Assembly: GCA_963752325.1 (NCBI GenBank)
Contig: CAVVXU010000010.1
Coordinates: 248,001 to 312,000, forward strand
Source of the DNA: CAVTJL01 sp963752325
GTDB taxonomy: Bacteria > Pseudomonadota > Alphaproteobacteria > Geminicoccales > Geminicoccaceae
DNA length: 64,000 bases
Direction: 5' to 3'
Position 1 is the first letter of the stretch. The number at the start of each line of letters is the position of its first letter. Below the pieces are notes generated by a model. The model searched no databases. It was given only the letters and a program-made list of their open reading frames with translations, and was not told where the DNA came from. The translations under genes and the position numbers were made by a program. Shown here one piece after another: positions 8,540-16,939 of the stretch.

Positions 8540-9130
8540 ATGTTCCACCCCTACCCCTCTCGTTCCCCCGCCTCGATGCCCGGCGCCCGCAATGTGCGGC
8601 TCGCCCGAAGGCTCGCCGGCGGCATGACGCCCGCCGAGGTCGCCAGGCACGAGGGGACAAGCGAGGCCGAGCTCTTTTCACTTCTCGCCGACGAGAAGTT
8701 CCAGGAGCACGTCGCCTACTACCGGCTCGAGGCCGAGCTGCCCGAGGACGAGCGCGAAGAGATCCTGATCAGGACGGCGTTCGCCAGCCTCCAGCACCTC
8801 GCCGACATGGGCGACACCAAAGCGCTTTTGTTCCTTACCTACGAGGCCAACCGCGGGCGCACGCCGGAGAACCGGCTCCGCCACCTGGCCTCGCGCACGA
8901 CCGACCGCCATCCCGAGCTTCACGCCGAGCCCTCGATCGAGACGGCGCCGGAAAAGCCCGTCGCCGCCGAGCTTGTTTCGGACCTCGTCGCCTTCGCCCG
9001 GAGCAACCCGGATGTGGCCGACTGGATCCTGCGCTACGCCGAGAGCCGACACGCCACGCTGGGAGAGAGCGGGGCCGGGGCGGAGGAGCAGGAGAGGAGA
9101 GTGATCGACAAGAAGTCCATCAAACCTTAA
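8540..9130 (+). CDS. Unknown protein, paralogue family copy 1
   Basis: A 196-residue protein of unrecognised family, intact. The N-terminus (RSPASMPGARNVRLARRLAG, then GMTPAEVARHEGTSEAEL) looks like a helix-turn-helix of the terminase-small-subunit or resolvase kind. A helical middle follows (LPEDEREEILIRTAFASLQH), then an acidic linker and a C-terminal motif (LVAFARSNPDVADWILRYAE). Copies with the same order occur at 12475-13308 and 28417-29007, and a fragment at 21660-21798. The start has no ribosome site but a strong promoter directly in front. DNA binding is inferred from the N-terminus only. Confidence 0.65.
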   Translation: MFHPYPSRSPASMPGARNVRLARRLAGGMTPAEVARHEGTSEAELFSLLADEKFQEHVAYYRLEAELPEDEREEILIRTAFASLQHLADMGDTKALLFLTYEANRGRTPENRLRHLASRTTDRHPELHAEPSIETAPEKPVAAELVSDLVAFARSNPDVADWILRYAESRHATLGESGAGAEEQERRVIDKKSIKP

Positions 9131-9139
9131 AAAAACCGG

Positions 9140-9525
9140 TCGCGAAGCGCTTCCTTTGTCACCCCCCGGCTTGACCGGGGGGTCAGGTGGCGGTGGTGAC
9201 GCGACGCCAACGTAGCCAGCCTCCAACAGTTGGCCCCCCGATCACCTCGGGGGGCGACAAAAGAGAGGTGCGTCCGCGGCCCCTGTTGTCACCGCCCGAC
9301 TTGATCGGGCGGTCAGGTGGTGGTGAGCTCGCGACTGCCTTCCCGCCGCGCCGCTGCACCTGATCCCCCGGTCACGCCGTGGGATGACGGAAGGAGTCCG
9401 GCCCCAAGCCTCCCCGCTCCTCCTTCCGTCGCCTCGTGCCGAGACACGAGGGTCCATGCCACATCCCGGGCATGCCCTCGCCAGCCTGGGCATGGATCCC
9501 CGTGTCCGGCACGAGGACGACAAAA
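9140..9525. repeat. Cluster of palindromic intergenic repeats
   Basis: The 450-base gap after the paralogue holds no gene but at least four GC-rich dyads. At 9159-9183 CCCCCCGGCTTGACCGGGGGG folds on itself; at 9235-9256 CCCCCCGATCACCTCGGGGGG; at 9289-9313 CCGCCCGACTTGATCGGGCGG; and at 9362-9385 a weaker form. At 9441-9460 and 9489-9525 are copies of a longer element, of which GACACGAGGGTCCATGCC recurs inverted at 28327-28344. Several carry TTGTCACC or GACAAAA at their edges. They look like small non-autonomous palindromic elements. Confidence 0.65.
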
Positions 9526-9577
9526 AGGATCGTGCCGTGGGAGGACGGGGGGAGCGCGCCCTCTGCCGCTCCGCGCC

Positions 9578-9886
9578 TCACCGGGCGCCCTGCTCGGCGA
9601 GGCGGCGCTTCAGCTCGTCGAGGCCGTCCTGGACGTCCATGAGCTTCAGCAGGAACTGCTGCTGCACGACGCTCTGCTCATAGAGCATCTCGGAGGCCTG
9701 CCGGTTAATGAGCCAGAGCGAGATCAGCAGCATCGCGACGCAGGCGAGGAGGCAGCCGCAGCAGAGCGCCACCATGAGGGCGTAGGCAGGGCTGCGATCG
9801 CCGGGCTGCGGGGCCTCCTCCTGCTCGGACGCGGTCGTCGATCGGGGCCGGCTGCGGCGCCAGGGGGCGGGTGGCAGCCGGCTCAT
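9578..9886 (-). CDS. Small single-span membrane protein
   Basis: A 102-residue protein I do not recognise. A Pro/Arg/Ser-rich N-terminal tail of about 33 residues precedes one strong membrane span (ALMVALCCGCLLACVAMLLI), then a helical C-terminus (QQFLLKLMDVQDGLDELKRRL) with coiled-coil character. The ATG at 9886 follows GGAAAGCACC. It lies just downstream of the DUF4149-like gene on the same strand with a 28-base gap, so the two are probably co-transcribed. Confidence 0.5.
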   Translation of the reverse strand: MSRLPPAPWRRSRPRSTTASEQEEAPQPGDRSPAYALMVALCCGCLLACVAMLLISLWLINRQASEMLYEQSVVQQQFLLKLMDVQDGLDELKRRLAEQGAR

Positions 9887-9914
9887 CGAGGTGCTTTCCG
9901 GCGGGACGCCCGGC

Positions 9915-10343
9915 TCAGGCCCAGCCCGAGGCGATGAGCGCGAACGCCACCAGGAGGACGAGCATCTGCGCCCCGTTGAGGGCGACGCTGGCCTTGTGCA
10001 GCCCCTCGAAGGTGGCGCGGGCGGTGGCATCGCCCTCCTCGGCCTTCTCGTGGCTGCGGTTGATGGCCGGCCGCAGCCAGAGCAGCCCGAAGAGGAACGC
10101 CACGCCGACGAGCGCCAGGAGCAGGCCGGCGAGGCTCCAGGCGACGGCGGCGGCGGCGAGGAGCGCCAGGACGGCGCCCGCCGCATCGTGGACCCTGAAG
10201 ACGTGCCGGATCAGCTTGGCGGCCATCGCCGTGGGCAGGTTGCGGAAGGCCATCGGCGCGAGGCAGAAGGAGAAGAAGGCCATGCCGCCCAGCACCATGC
10301 CGGTCAGCAGAAGGGCCAGGAAGGCGAGCGAGACGAGGGTCAT
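9915..10343 (-). CDS. DUF4149/TMEM205-like membrane protein
   Basis: A 142-residue inner-membrane protein with four predicted spans (LAFLALLLTGMVLGGMAFF, AAGAVLALLAAAAVAW, LLLALVGVAFLFGLLWLRP, AQMLVLLVAFALIASGW). The start FFSFCLAPMAFRNLP and the RPAINRSHE loop match DUF4149 proteins, whose function is unknown. It is first in a likely two-gene unit with the small membrane protein at 9578-9886. It is divergent from the aldo-keto reductase at 10626, about 280 bases away. Confidence 0.7.
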   Translation of the reverse strand: MTLVSLAFLALLLTGMVLGGMAFFSFCLAPMAFRNLPTAMAAKLIRHVFRVHDAAGAVLALLAAAAVAWSLAGLLLALVGVAFLFGLLWLRPAINRSHEKAEEGDATARATFEGLHKASVALNGAQMLVLLVAFALIASGWA

Positions 10344-10625
10344 GCGTGTGGCTCCCGGTCGTCGTCTGGGCCTTGCAGCACCGAGGCGGCGCTGACGGCC
10401 TGCGAGACGCGGACAAAATGGCTCCTCGCGAGGCTGGTTCCGCCAGGAAGCTGCCGGTCCCCCGGGCCGCCGACCTCGACCCTCCCGCGTGCGAGGAACC
10501 CTATCACCGACCGATGCGCGCGGCGAGCGCCCGCGGGCGCCGGCTGGACGGCCGCGACCATCCGCGCCTACCCTTTGTCCGCCGGAGGAACGAAGCCGGC
10601 CATGATCAGGGTAAGGGAGGTGCGG

Positions 10626-11648
10626 ATGGGCGAGGAGCTGACGCGGCGGCTGGGACGCACGACGCTCGAGGTGACGGCGCTGGGCTTCGGCGGTGCCCCC
10701 CTGGGCGAGCTCTTCGAGCCCGTGGCGGAGCCGGTGGTGGAGGCGACGCTGGACGCGGCCTGGACGGGCGGCGTCCGCTATTTCGACACGGCGCCCTGGT
10801 ACGGCCATGGCCTGAGCGAGCTCCGGGAAGGCGCCTATCTGCGCCGCCGGCCCCGCGCCGACTTCGCCCTCTCGACCAAGGTCGGGCGGGTCTACCGCCG
10901 GCCGGACGACGCGGCCCGCAGGCCCACCGGCCCCTGGGTCGGCGGCCTCAACTTCGAGCTGCGCTTCGACTACAGCCGCGACGGCGTGATGCGCTCCTAC
11001 GAGGACAGCCTGATGCGCCTGGGGCTGCCCAGGATCGACATGCTGGTCGTGCACGATCTGGACGAGGGCTATCACGGACCCGAGGGTGTGAAGGCGCATC
11101 TGGACCAGCTCGATCGCGGCGGCGGCCTCGCGGCCCTGCAGGAGCTGAAGCGGGCGGGCGAGATCAAGGCCATCGCCGCTGGCATCAACCGGGCGCCGAT
11201 GATGGCCCGCTTCCTCGAGCGCCTCGAGCTCGACGCCTTCCTCGTGGCCATGCCCTACACGCTCCTGGACCAGAGCGTGCTGGACGGCATCTTTCCCGAG
11301 CTCGAGCGGCGCGGCATGGGCGTGGTGATCGGAGCACCCTACGCCTCGGGCATCCTCGCCATGGGCGCCGTGCCGGGTGCCCGCTACGCCTATGCCCCGG
11401 CGAGCGAGGCGGTGATGGCCAAGGTGCAGGGCATCGAGGCCGTCTGCGCCCGCCACGGGGTGCCGCTGCGCGCGGCAGCCCTCCAGTTCCCGCTGTTCCA
11501 CCCCGTGGTGGCCGCCGTCATCCCGGGCGCCCAGACGCCGGAGCAGGCCAAGGACAACGTCGCGATGATAAAGACAAAAATACCGGCGGCGCTGTGGGCC
11601 GAGCTCAAGGCCCTGGGGCTGCTGCGCGCCGAGGCACCCGCCGGCTGA
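10626..11648 (+). CDS. Aldo/keto reductase, D-threo-aldose 1-dehydrogenase type
   Basis: A 340-residue barrel oxidoreductase. YFDTAPWYGHGLSE is typical of the D-threo-aldose (L-fucose) 1-dehydrogenase/pyridoxal 4-dehydrogenase group and carries the catalytic Asp and Tyr; Lys is in LSTKVGR and His in VVHDLDEGYHG. The family oxidises sugars such as L-fucose to lactones with NAD(P)+. The ATG at 10626 is preferred over 10602 because GGGAGG lies six bases before it. There is no sugar gene next to it, so the substrate stays open. It is followed by the DUF1194 gene on the same strand. Confidence 0.85.
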   Translation: MGEELTRRLGRTTLEVTALGFGGAPLGELFEPVAEPVVEATLDAAWTGGVRYFDTAPWYGHGLSELREGAYLRRRPRADFALSTKVGRVYRRPDDAARRPTGPWVGGLNFELRFDYSRDGVMRSYEDSLMRLGLPRIDMLVVHDLDEGYHGPEGVKAHLDQLDRGGGLAALQELKRAGEIKAIAAGINRAPMMARFLERLELDAFLVAMPYTLLDQSVLDGIFPELERRGMGVVIGAPYASGILAMGAVPGARYAYAPASEAVMAKVQGIEAVCARHGVPLRAAALQFPLFHPVVAAVIPGAQTPEQAKDNVAMIKTKIPAALWAELKALGLLRAEAPAG

Positions 11649-11725
11649 GCAGCCGAGCCGGCCCACCCCTTGCCGCAGCCCGCCTTCATGCTACCCTCAA
11701 AGGTGGCATGGCGGAGGTGGCGGCG

Positions 11726-12478
11726 ATGCGACGACGCGCGGCTCTCTTCCTTTGGCTGGGCGCGCTCCTCGCCGGCGGGGCGCCCGGGCCCGCCCGGGCG
11801 GCGGGCCCGCCGGTCGACGTGGCGCTGGTGCTGGCGGTCGACGTCTCGGGCAGCGTCGACGAGGTCGAGGCCCGCGAGCAGCGCGACGGCTATGTCGAGG
11901 CCATGATCGACCCCATCGTGGTGCGCGCCATCCAGGCCAACATGCTGGGCCGCATCGTCGTCGCCTACGTCGAATGGTCGGGAGCGAGCGACCAGCGCAC
12001 GCTGATCGGCTGGACCCTGATCGACGGGCCCGAGGCGGCGCACCGCTTCTCGGCAGCCCTCGCCGAGCAGCCCATCTCGAGCGGCATGTGGACCTCGATC
12101 AGCGGCGCCATCGACCATGCCTCGAGCCTCTTCGACGAGCTCGGCCACGAGGCCCTGCGCAAGGTGATCGACGTCTCGGGCGACGGCCCCAACAATCGTG
12201 GCCGCCCGGTCGAGCAGGCACGCGACGACGCCGTCGCCAAAGGCATCATCATCAACGGCGTGCCGATCTACAACGACCGCCCCCAGCCCTGGACCATCCC
12301 CACCCCCGTCCAGTTCGGCCTCGACCGCTACTACAAGGAGCACGTGATCGGCGGGCCCGGCGCCTTCACCGTGCCGGCCCGGAGCTTCGAGGACTTCAAG
12401 ACCGCGATCCTCGACAAGATCGTCCGCGAGATCGCCCTCGACCCGCCCACGCACGATCGCCGCCTCGCCACCCGCTAA
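11726..12478 (+). CDS. DUF1194 von Willebrand A-like exported protein
   Basis: A 250-residue protein with a Sec signal peptide (MRRRAALFLWLGALLAGG, cleaved near PARAAG), followed by a von Willebrand factor A fold with the MIDAS metal site DVSGSVDE and a second metal-loop motif DVSGDGPNNRG. This pattern is DUF1194, an alphaproteobacterial family of unknown function. The start at 11726 is chosen over 11708 because GGAGGTGG sits six bases upstream and the signal peptide begins there. It meets the convergent paralogue gene tail to tail with a 4-base overlap. Confidence 0.85.
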   Translation: MRRRAALFLWLGALLAGGAPGPARAAGPPVDVALVLAVDVSGSVDEVEAREQRDGYVEAMIDPIVVRAIQANMLGRIVVAYVEWSGASDQRTLIGWTLIDGPEAAHRFSAALAEQPISSGMWTSISGAIDHASSLFDELGHEALRKVIDVSGDGPNNRGRPVEQARDDAVAKGIIINGVPIYNDRPQPWTIPTPVQFGLDRYYKEHVIGGPGAFTVPARSFEDFKTAILDKIVREIALDPPTHDRRLATR

Positions 12479-13308
12479 GGGCGAGACGTCGTCAGATCAG
12501 TTTTTTTTCTTTTTTGTCGGTCAGGGGCCGAGGGGCTTGTGGCCGGCGGCCTTCTCGGGCCGTCGGGCTCGGGCTCTTCGGCGCCGAGCTCGGCCAGGCG
12601 CTTCTCGATGCGCGCGATGATCCAGTCCGCCAAGGCCGGGTTGGCCCGGGCCAGGGCGGCGAGGGGTGAGAAAGAATCGGCGGAGGCGGGATCGCCAACG
12701 TCGCCGGGGGGAATTTCTTCGGTTGCCGCGACCGGCTCCTCGATGGGAGCCTCGGCCGCTGGCGGCTCGAGTCTCGGCGCTGACAAGAATAGCCTCGCCC
12801 GCCTGGGCGGGGAGGAAGTCGACGAGGCGGTTGATGGCGTCCTGCGCCGGGCCCAGCGGATGCTGGCCGTAGCCCTGCATCGTCTCGGGCGAGGAGCCGG
12901 CGGGTGAAGGCGTGTCGCGCCGCTCGTAGGGCTGGCGCGCCTCGTCGAAGCGCTGTCGACCACCAGCTTGACGAGGTGCCTCACCGGATGCCGGGCGCGG
13001 TTCGCCTGATAGACGACGAACAGCATCGCGCGGCGGTCGCCGACATCGATGAGGCTCGAAAGCTCCAGCCAGGCCGTCTCGAACAGACGGGCCTGCCGCT
13101 CGGCCAGGGGGAGATTGCGGACGGCGGCGTACTGGTCGACCAGGCGGGAGAGGTCCCGGTCAGTGACAAAAGCCTCGATGTCCTCCTCGGTCGCCGTGTC
13201 GAGCCTTCTGATCTCGGCCGGGGAGAGACCGGCGGCGAGACGTCGGGCGAGCCGGCACTGGCGGGTGCCGGGCATCTTGATGGGCGAGCGGGTGAGCACG
13301 CGAGGCAT
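12475..13308 (-). CDS. Unknown protein, paralogue family copy 2
   Basis: Nominally 277 residues. The N-terminus (MPGTRQCRLARRLAAGLSPA) and the middle (RAMLFVVYQANRARHPVRHL) align with the copies at 8540 and 28417, and the C-terminal PALADWIIARIEKRLAELG matches PDVADWILRYAESRHATLG. The stretch between about 12,790 and 12,960 reads as low-complexity Arg/Ser in this frame, while another frame gives plausible protein (AINRLVDFLPAQAGEA), so two compensating indels are likely. The end is lysine-rich because of an A/T tract at 12,500-12,516. The same promoter layout as its relatives lies in front. Function unknown. Confidence 0.6.
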   Translation of the reverse strand: MPRVLTRSPIKMPGTRQCRLARRLAAGLSPAEIRRLDTATEEDIEAFVTDRDLSRLVDQYAAVRNLPLAERQARLFETAWLELSSLIDVGDRRAMLFVVYQANRARHPVRHLVKLVVDSASTRRASPTSGATRLHPPAPRPRRCRATASIRWARRRTPSTASSTSSPPRRARLFLSAPRLEPPAAEAPIEEPVAATEEIPPGDVGDPASADSFSPLAALARANPALADWIIARIEKRLAELGAEEPEPDGPRRPPATSPSAPDRQKRKKTDLTTSRP

Positions 13309-13315
13309 GTGGGTC

Positions 13316-13345
13316 TATGTAGAGGATGCATATACCTCCTGTCAA
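13316..13345 (-). promoter_or_regulatory. Promoter abutting the ATG at 13308 (leaderless type)
   Basis: On the minus strand TTGACA (13345-13340), 18 bases, then TACATA (13321-13316), and seven bases (GACCCAC) to the ATG. The box after the -10 resembles GACCCG in the copy at 8540. Confidence 0.55.
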
Positions 13346-13710
13346 CCCATGATTGAGCTGCCTTCACGTAATCGCGTGGTGGCGGCCGGCGATGCCCTCC
13401 GCCTCGGCGCGCCAGCCCACGGAGCATCACCGTCGTGCTGACCACCGCCCCTTAAGAGAGCACCAGTAGCAGCCACGCCGCCACGCCTGTGCCGTGGGAC
13501 CGCCCCGACCGGGGACACAAGTCAACAGCATGAAAGGCTTACACCACGCAGAGCTTACGTGGTCGAAACCTGCGGCCGTTCCTATTTTTCTTTGTCCGTC
13601 CTACCCGGACCACGCTCCAGGCGCGAGAAGGTAGCCGACCTGGACTGGCTCGACCGGACTCCATGATGTATAGGGGACAATGGAGTCACCCTCGGACCGG
13701 GAGCGTGATC
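13346..13710. other. Intergenic stretch, no gene seen
   Basis: About 365 bases between the paralogue promoter and the first hydrolase. Only short unconvincing frames occur. A T-rich tract lies at 13,582-13,592. The last bases, GGGAGCGTGATC before the ATG, recur as GGGAGCACGATC before the second hydrolase copy. Confidence 0.5.
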
Positions 13711-14584
13711 ATGCGGGCAGCTCTGCTTGCGACCATGATGCTCGGACTGACCGGAGCGGCGCCCCTCGCCGCCGAGCCCGACATCCGCGTGGGTCGACTT
13801 CACGAGCAAGACGACGCCGCCGAGCCCGCTCGCCGTCAAGCAGGCCAAGGCCCGGGGGATCGCGCTCGAGCAGAAGCCCGGCGCACCCCTGCGGGGCCTG
13901 CTGGTGCGCCCTGAAGGCGACGGACCTTTTCCCGCGCTGGTCATGCTGCATGGCTGCGACGGCATCCAGCCCTTCCAGGAGCGATGGGCGGAGACGCTCG
14001 CGAATTCGGGCTACATCGCCCTGCTGGTCGACGACAACGGCCCGATCGGCGTCGGGAACGATTGTGCCCATTGGCCGAGGAAGGCGAACAACCGCTCCTT
14101 CGATGCCCTCGGCGCGCTCGTCTATCTCAGCGGCCTACCCGCTGTCGACACGGCTCGGATCGGTGCGCTCGGCTGGGACACGGGCGGCCTCGCCGTCATG
14201 CGGGTTCTGGGCGTAGGGGGCGAGCAACGGGCCGTCTCGGAGCGTTTCGCGGCAGGCGTGGCGCTCTATCCGGCCGGGCAGCCCGTGCCTCCGATGAGCG
14301 CGCCCCTGTTGATCCTGATCGGCGAGAAGGATGACTGCAACCCAGCAGAACGGGTTCAGCATTTCGCTCTCGAGGACGAGCCGGGCCCGCACCCCGTTCG
14401 GGTGGAGATCATCGCCGACGCCGGCCACGGCTTCGACGATCCCCGCTTCCGCGAGCCGACCCACTTCGCGGCCGAGCAGGTACAGAACTGCTACTTCAGC
14501 GGCACGACCATGGCCTACAGCCAGGCCGCGCGCGACGCGGCGGTCGAGCAGGCGCGGGCATTTCTCGAGGAGACCCTCAAGTGA
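13711..14584 (+). CDS. Dienelactone-hydrolase-like exported enzyme, copy 1, frameshifted
   Basis: An alpha/beta hydrolase of about 290 residues with a signal peptide (LLATMMLGLTGAAPLAAEP). The frame must change near 13,785-13,795, where this copy has one base more than copy 2 before WVDFTSK. Visible motifs: oxyanion region VMLHGCDGIQPF, nucleophile elbow GWDTGG, acid region IGEKDDCNP and histidine DAGHGFDDP. The elbow has Asp where dienelactone hydrolases have Cys (or Ser in relatives). Copy 2 follows in tandem with about 80% similarity. The substrate is unknown; export to the periplasm is inferred from the signal peptide. Confidence 0.75.
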
Positions 14585-14700
14585 GGGGCGCTGAGGCGCC
14601 AGCGGCACCCGGCCTGGCGGCCGGCTTCCTTGCGATCGCCGCGGACACGCCCAGGAGCGGGCCGGACGATGATGGCGAGATCGCGGGCGCGGCTCGACGA

Positions 14701-15807
14701 TGAGGTCGACGCTAGGTCGGAGGGAGGTCGGCCATCCTCGGATGGCGTCTCGTCCTCGGGCATGGCCGAGGAATTGAGCGCAGCGTCACAGTAATTCCCT
14801 AGACTGGGAGCACGATCATGCGACTATCGTTGCTTGCGACCATGATGCTCGGACTGACCGGTGCTGCGGCTCTCGCCGCCGAGCCCACGTCGGCGTGGGT
14901 CGACTTCACGAGCAAGGCGACGCCGCCGAGCGCGTTCGCCATCAAGCAGGCCAAGGCCCGAGGGGTCGAGCCCGAGCAGCAGCCCGGCTCGCCGTTGCGG
15001 GGCCTGCTGGCCCGTCCCGAAGGCGACGGACCCTTCCCGGCGCTGGTCATGCTGCATGGCTGCGACGGCATCCAGCCTTTTTCAGGAGCAATGGACGAAA
15101 GAGCTCGCCTCGTGGGGCTACGTTGCCCTGCTGGTCGACAGCAACGGCGCGGTCGGCGTCGGGCGAGACTGCGACCACTGGCCCGGCAAGGCCAACAACC
15201 GGTCCTTCGATGCGTTCGGCGCGTTCGACTATCTCAGCAGCCTCCACGACGTCGACAGCGCCCGGATCGGCGTGCTCGGCTGGGACACCGGCGGCCTCGC
15301 CGTCATGCGGGTTCTGGCCACGAGAGGCGAGCAGGTCGCCGTGCCAGAGCGCTTCGCTGCCGGCGTGGCGCTCTATCCGGTCCGCGAGCCGCGACCTCCC
15401 ATGAGCGCGCCCCTGCTCATCCTGATAGGCGACAAGGACGACTGCAGCCCGACCGAGCGCGTCCAACACTCCGCCCAGGAGGAGGCCGGCCCCTATCTCA
15501 TCCGGATCGAGATCCTGGCCGACGTCGGCCATGGCTTCGACGATCCCCGCTTCGCGGAGCCGGCCGACTTTGCGTTCGAGGACGTGAAGAACTGTTTCAA
15601 CGGCGGCACGACCATGGCCTACAGCCAAGCCGCGCGCGATGTGGCGGTCGAGCAGGCGCGGGCGTTTCTCGAGGAAGCGCTCAAGTGAGGGGCGCTGCAG
15701 GCGCCCGGCACTGACGGGCGCCCTGCCTGCGATTGCCGCCGACACGCCCGAGAGCGGGCGGGATAATGATGGCGAGATCGCGGGCGTGGCTCGACGATGA
15801 GGTCGAC
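14701..15807. repeat. Second unit of a 1.1-kb tandem duplication
   Basis: The block from about 13,700 to 14,710 recurs at about 14,807 to 15,807. Similarity covers the hydrolase gene and at least 80 bases of 3' flank: both flanks contain GATGATGGCGAGATCGCGGG or a near copy, and end in GATGAGGTCGAC (14701-14710 and 15798-15807). The offset is 1,097-1,107 bases. Drift between units shows the duplication is not recent. Confidence 0.75.
14818..15688 (+). CDS. Dienelactone-hydrolase-like exported enzyme, copy 2, frameshifted
   Basis: Tandem paralogue of the gene at 13711, same length and layout: a signal peptide ending ALAAEP, then WVDFTSKATPP, VMLHGCDGIQPF, elbow GWDTGG, acid IGDKDDCSP and histidine DVGHGFDDP. 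The frame breaks at a T5 run near 15,079-15,083, where copy 1 has the shorter form; removing one T restores QPFQEQW. The unusual Asp at the elbow is kept, which argues that it is a family property and not decay. The ATG at 14818 follows GGGAGCACGATC. The role is unknown. Confidence 0.75.
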
Positions 15808-15891
15808 TGCCGCACCGGCGCAAACCGGGCGCTGGCCGGCGCGTCGCTCACCGAGCGCAGCCGCGAAATTGCACCGGGTGTCATTCTGGTC

Positions 15892-16881
15892 TCAAGGCAC
15901 TGCATCGTAATGCGACAACGCCCCTTTAGCTGACGTAATCGCCTTGATAATCTTGTAATTTCTTACGTTAAACCATAAAATGCCGAATATCATTAAGAAC
16001 AAGGCCGTGCCAGATAGCGCCATAATGAGGAAAATGGCTCCAGACCGTGGGCTTGACGTTGGTATGAATTTGAACCTTTCGCCCCCAAGAAGGTCCGTTT
16101 CCTTCATTGTCTCGCCCCACGGACCCCCAGGGCCTCCTCTTTCATGTATCCCATTTAACTCTATGAGACCATCTGGCCGATACCTAACAGAGTCATACGT
16201 CTGGTATTTATTATCCCACAACGAGAAATTATCAGATCCTGTATGATAAATAGCCCAAATCGACAGACCGACGTATATCGACATAAATACGAGAATCGTG
16301 CATAAAAGAACAAATGTATATTTTTTTATTGACGACAACCAACTCACGCCGACAAGAGACCTACGTTCTATTGAGACATTCTTAATTCTACCTGCTAACG
16401 AAACATCGACGAGCGGGTCAAACTCTTCTGCCTCGGCTATAACGCCGAAGTGCAACGCCTCGTTTGCCTTCAAGAGATTAAACTTTAGAATAAATCCTGT
16501 ATTTGATGGCAATATGATAAATGGGGGATCTTGAGAGAGAACCTTAACGTCGAGTAATTTTGCCCGTCGCGTGCAAGACAAAATACAAGCATCTTCGTGC
16601 ACATCGTCTGTGTCAATATCAACGTTGCCGTTATTGACAATGCAATACTCGACACAGAATACTGGCCTTTCAATGCGCTTACCTTCATAGTTAATTTCCA
16701 ATGACCTTGCGACGTTTGGTCTATTATCAGTAATTCTAAGGCACGACGTGGAGACGAGTGTAATGACACCATGTGATCGAAATATATAAGATGCCAAAAT
16801 TCCAATAATCCCTAAAATAACACCGAGAAGTCCAGTGATTTGCCACAATGGACTTCTAAGAGAATCTAAAAGTAAGTTCAT
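15892..16881 (-). CDS. Unknown multi-span membrane protein in an AT-rich island
   Basis: A 329-residue protein of no family known to me. Hydrophobic spans lie near residues 15-34 (GLLGVILGIIGILASYIF), 190-215 (FVLLCTILVFMSIYVGLSIW) and 283-305 (IFLIMALSGTALFLMIFGIL). Between spans 1 and 2 is a soluble beta-rich part with several cysteines (FCVEYCIVNNGNVDIDTDD). Base composition and codon choice (AAT, ATA, TTT) differ sharply from all neighbours, so it is likely foreign. It sits directly next to a truncated DUF29 gene. No partner gene is visible. Confidence 0.65.
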   Translation of the reverse strand: MNLLLDSLRSPLWQITGLLGVILGIIGILASYIFRSHGVITLVSTSCLRITDNRPNVARSLEINYEGKRIERPVFCVEYCIVNNGNVDIDTDDVHEDACILSCTRRAKLLDVKVLSQDPPFIILPSNTGFILKFNLLKANEALHFGVIAEAEEFDPLVDVSLAGRIKNVSIERRSLVGVSWLSSIKKYTFVLLCTILVFMSIYVGLSIWAIYHTGSDNFSLWDNKYQTYDSVRYRPDGLIELNGIHERGGPGGPWGETMKETDLLGGERFKFIPTSSPRSGAIFLIMALSGTALFLMIFGILWFNVRNYKIIKAITSAKGALSHYDAVP

Positions 16882-16939
16882 GACTTCATACCACCACTAC
16901 CTACCACCTGCGAGCTACTCTTCCGCCCAGAGATCAGAA

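Noticed and set aside
9140..9525. A CRISPR array, because of repeated GC-rich units
   Set aside because: Units differ in length and sequence, are palindromic and not evenly spaced, and no cas gene is present.
10346..12478. A 710-codon fusion of an upstream stretch with the DUF1194 protein
   Set aside because: The true start is at 11726, with ribosome site and signal peptide; the upstream part overlaps the aldo-keto reductase in another frame.
15681..15905. A small minus-strand gene after the second hydrolase
   Set aside because: Its reading is shared with the duplicated flank but shows no codon bias or ribosome site; better seen as non-coding flank.
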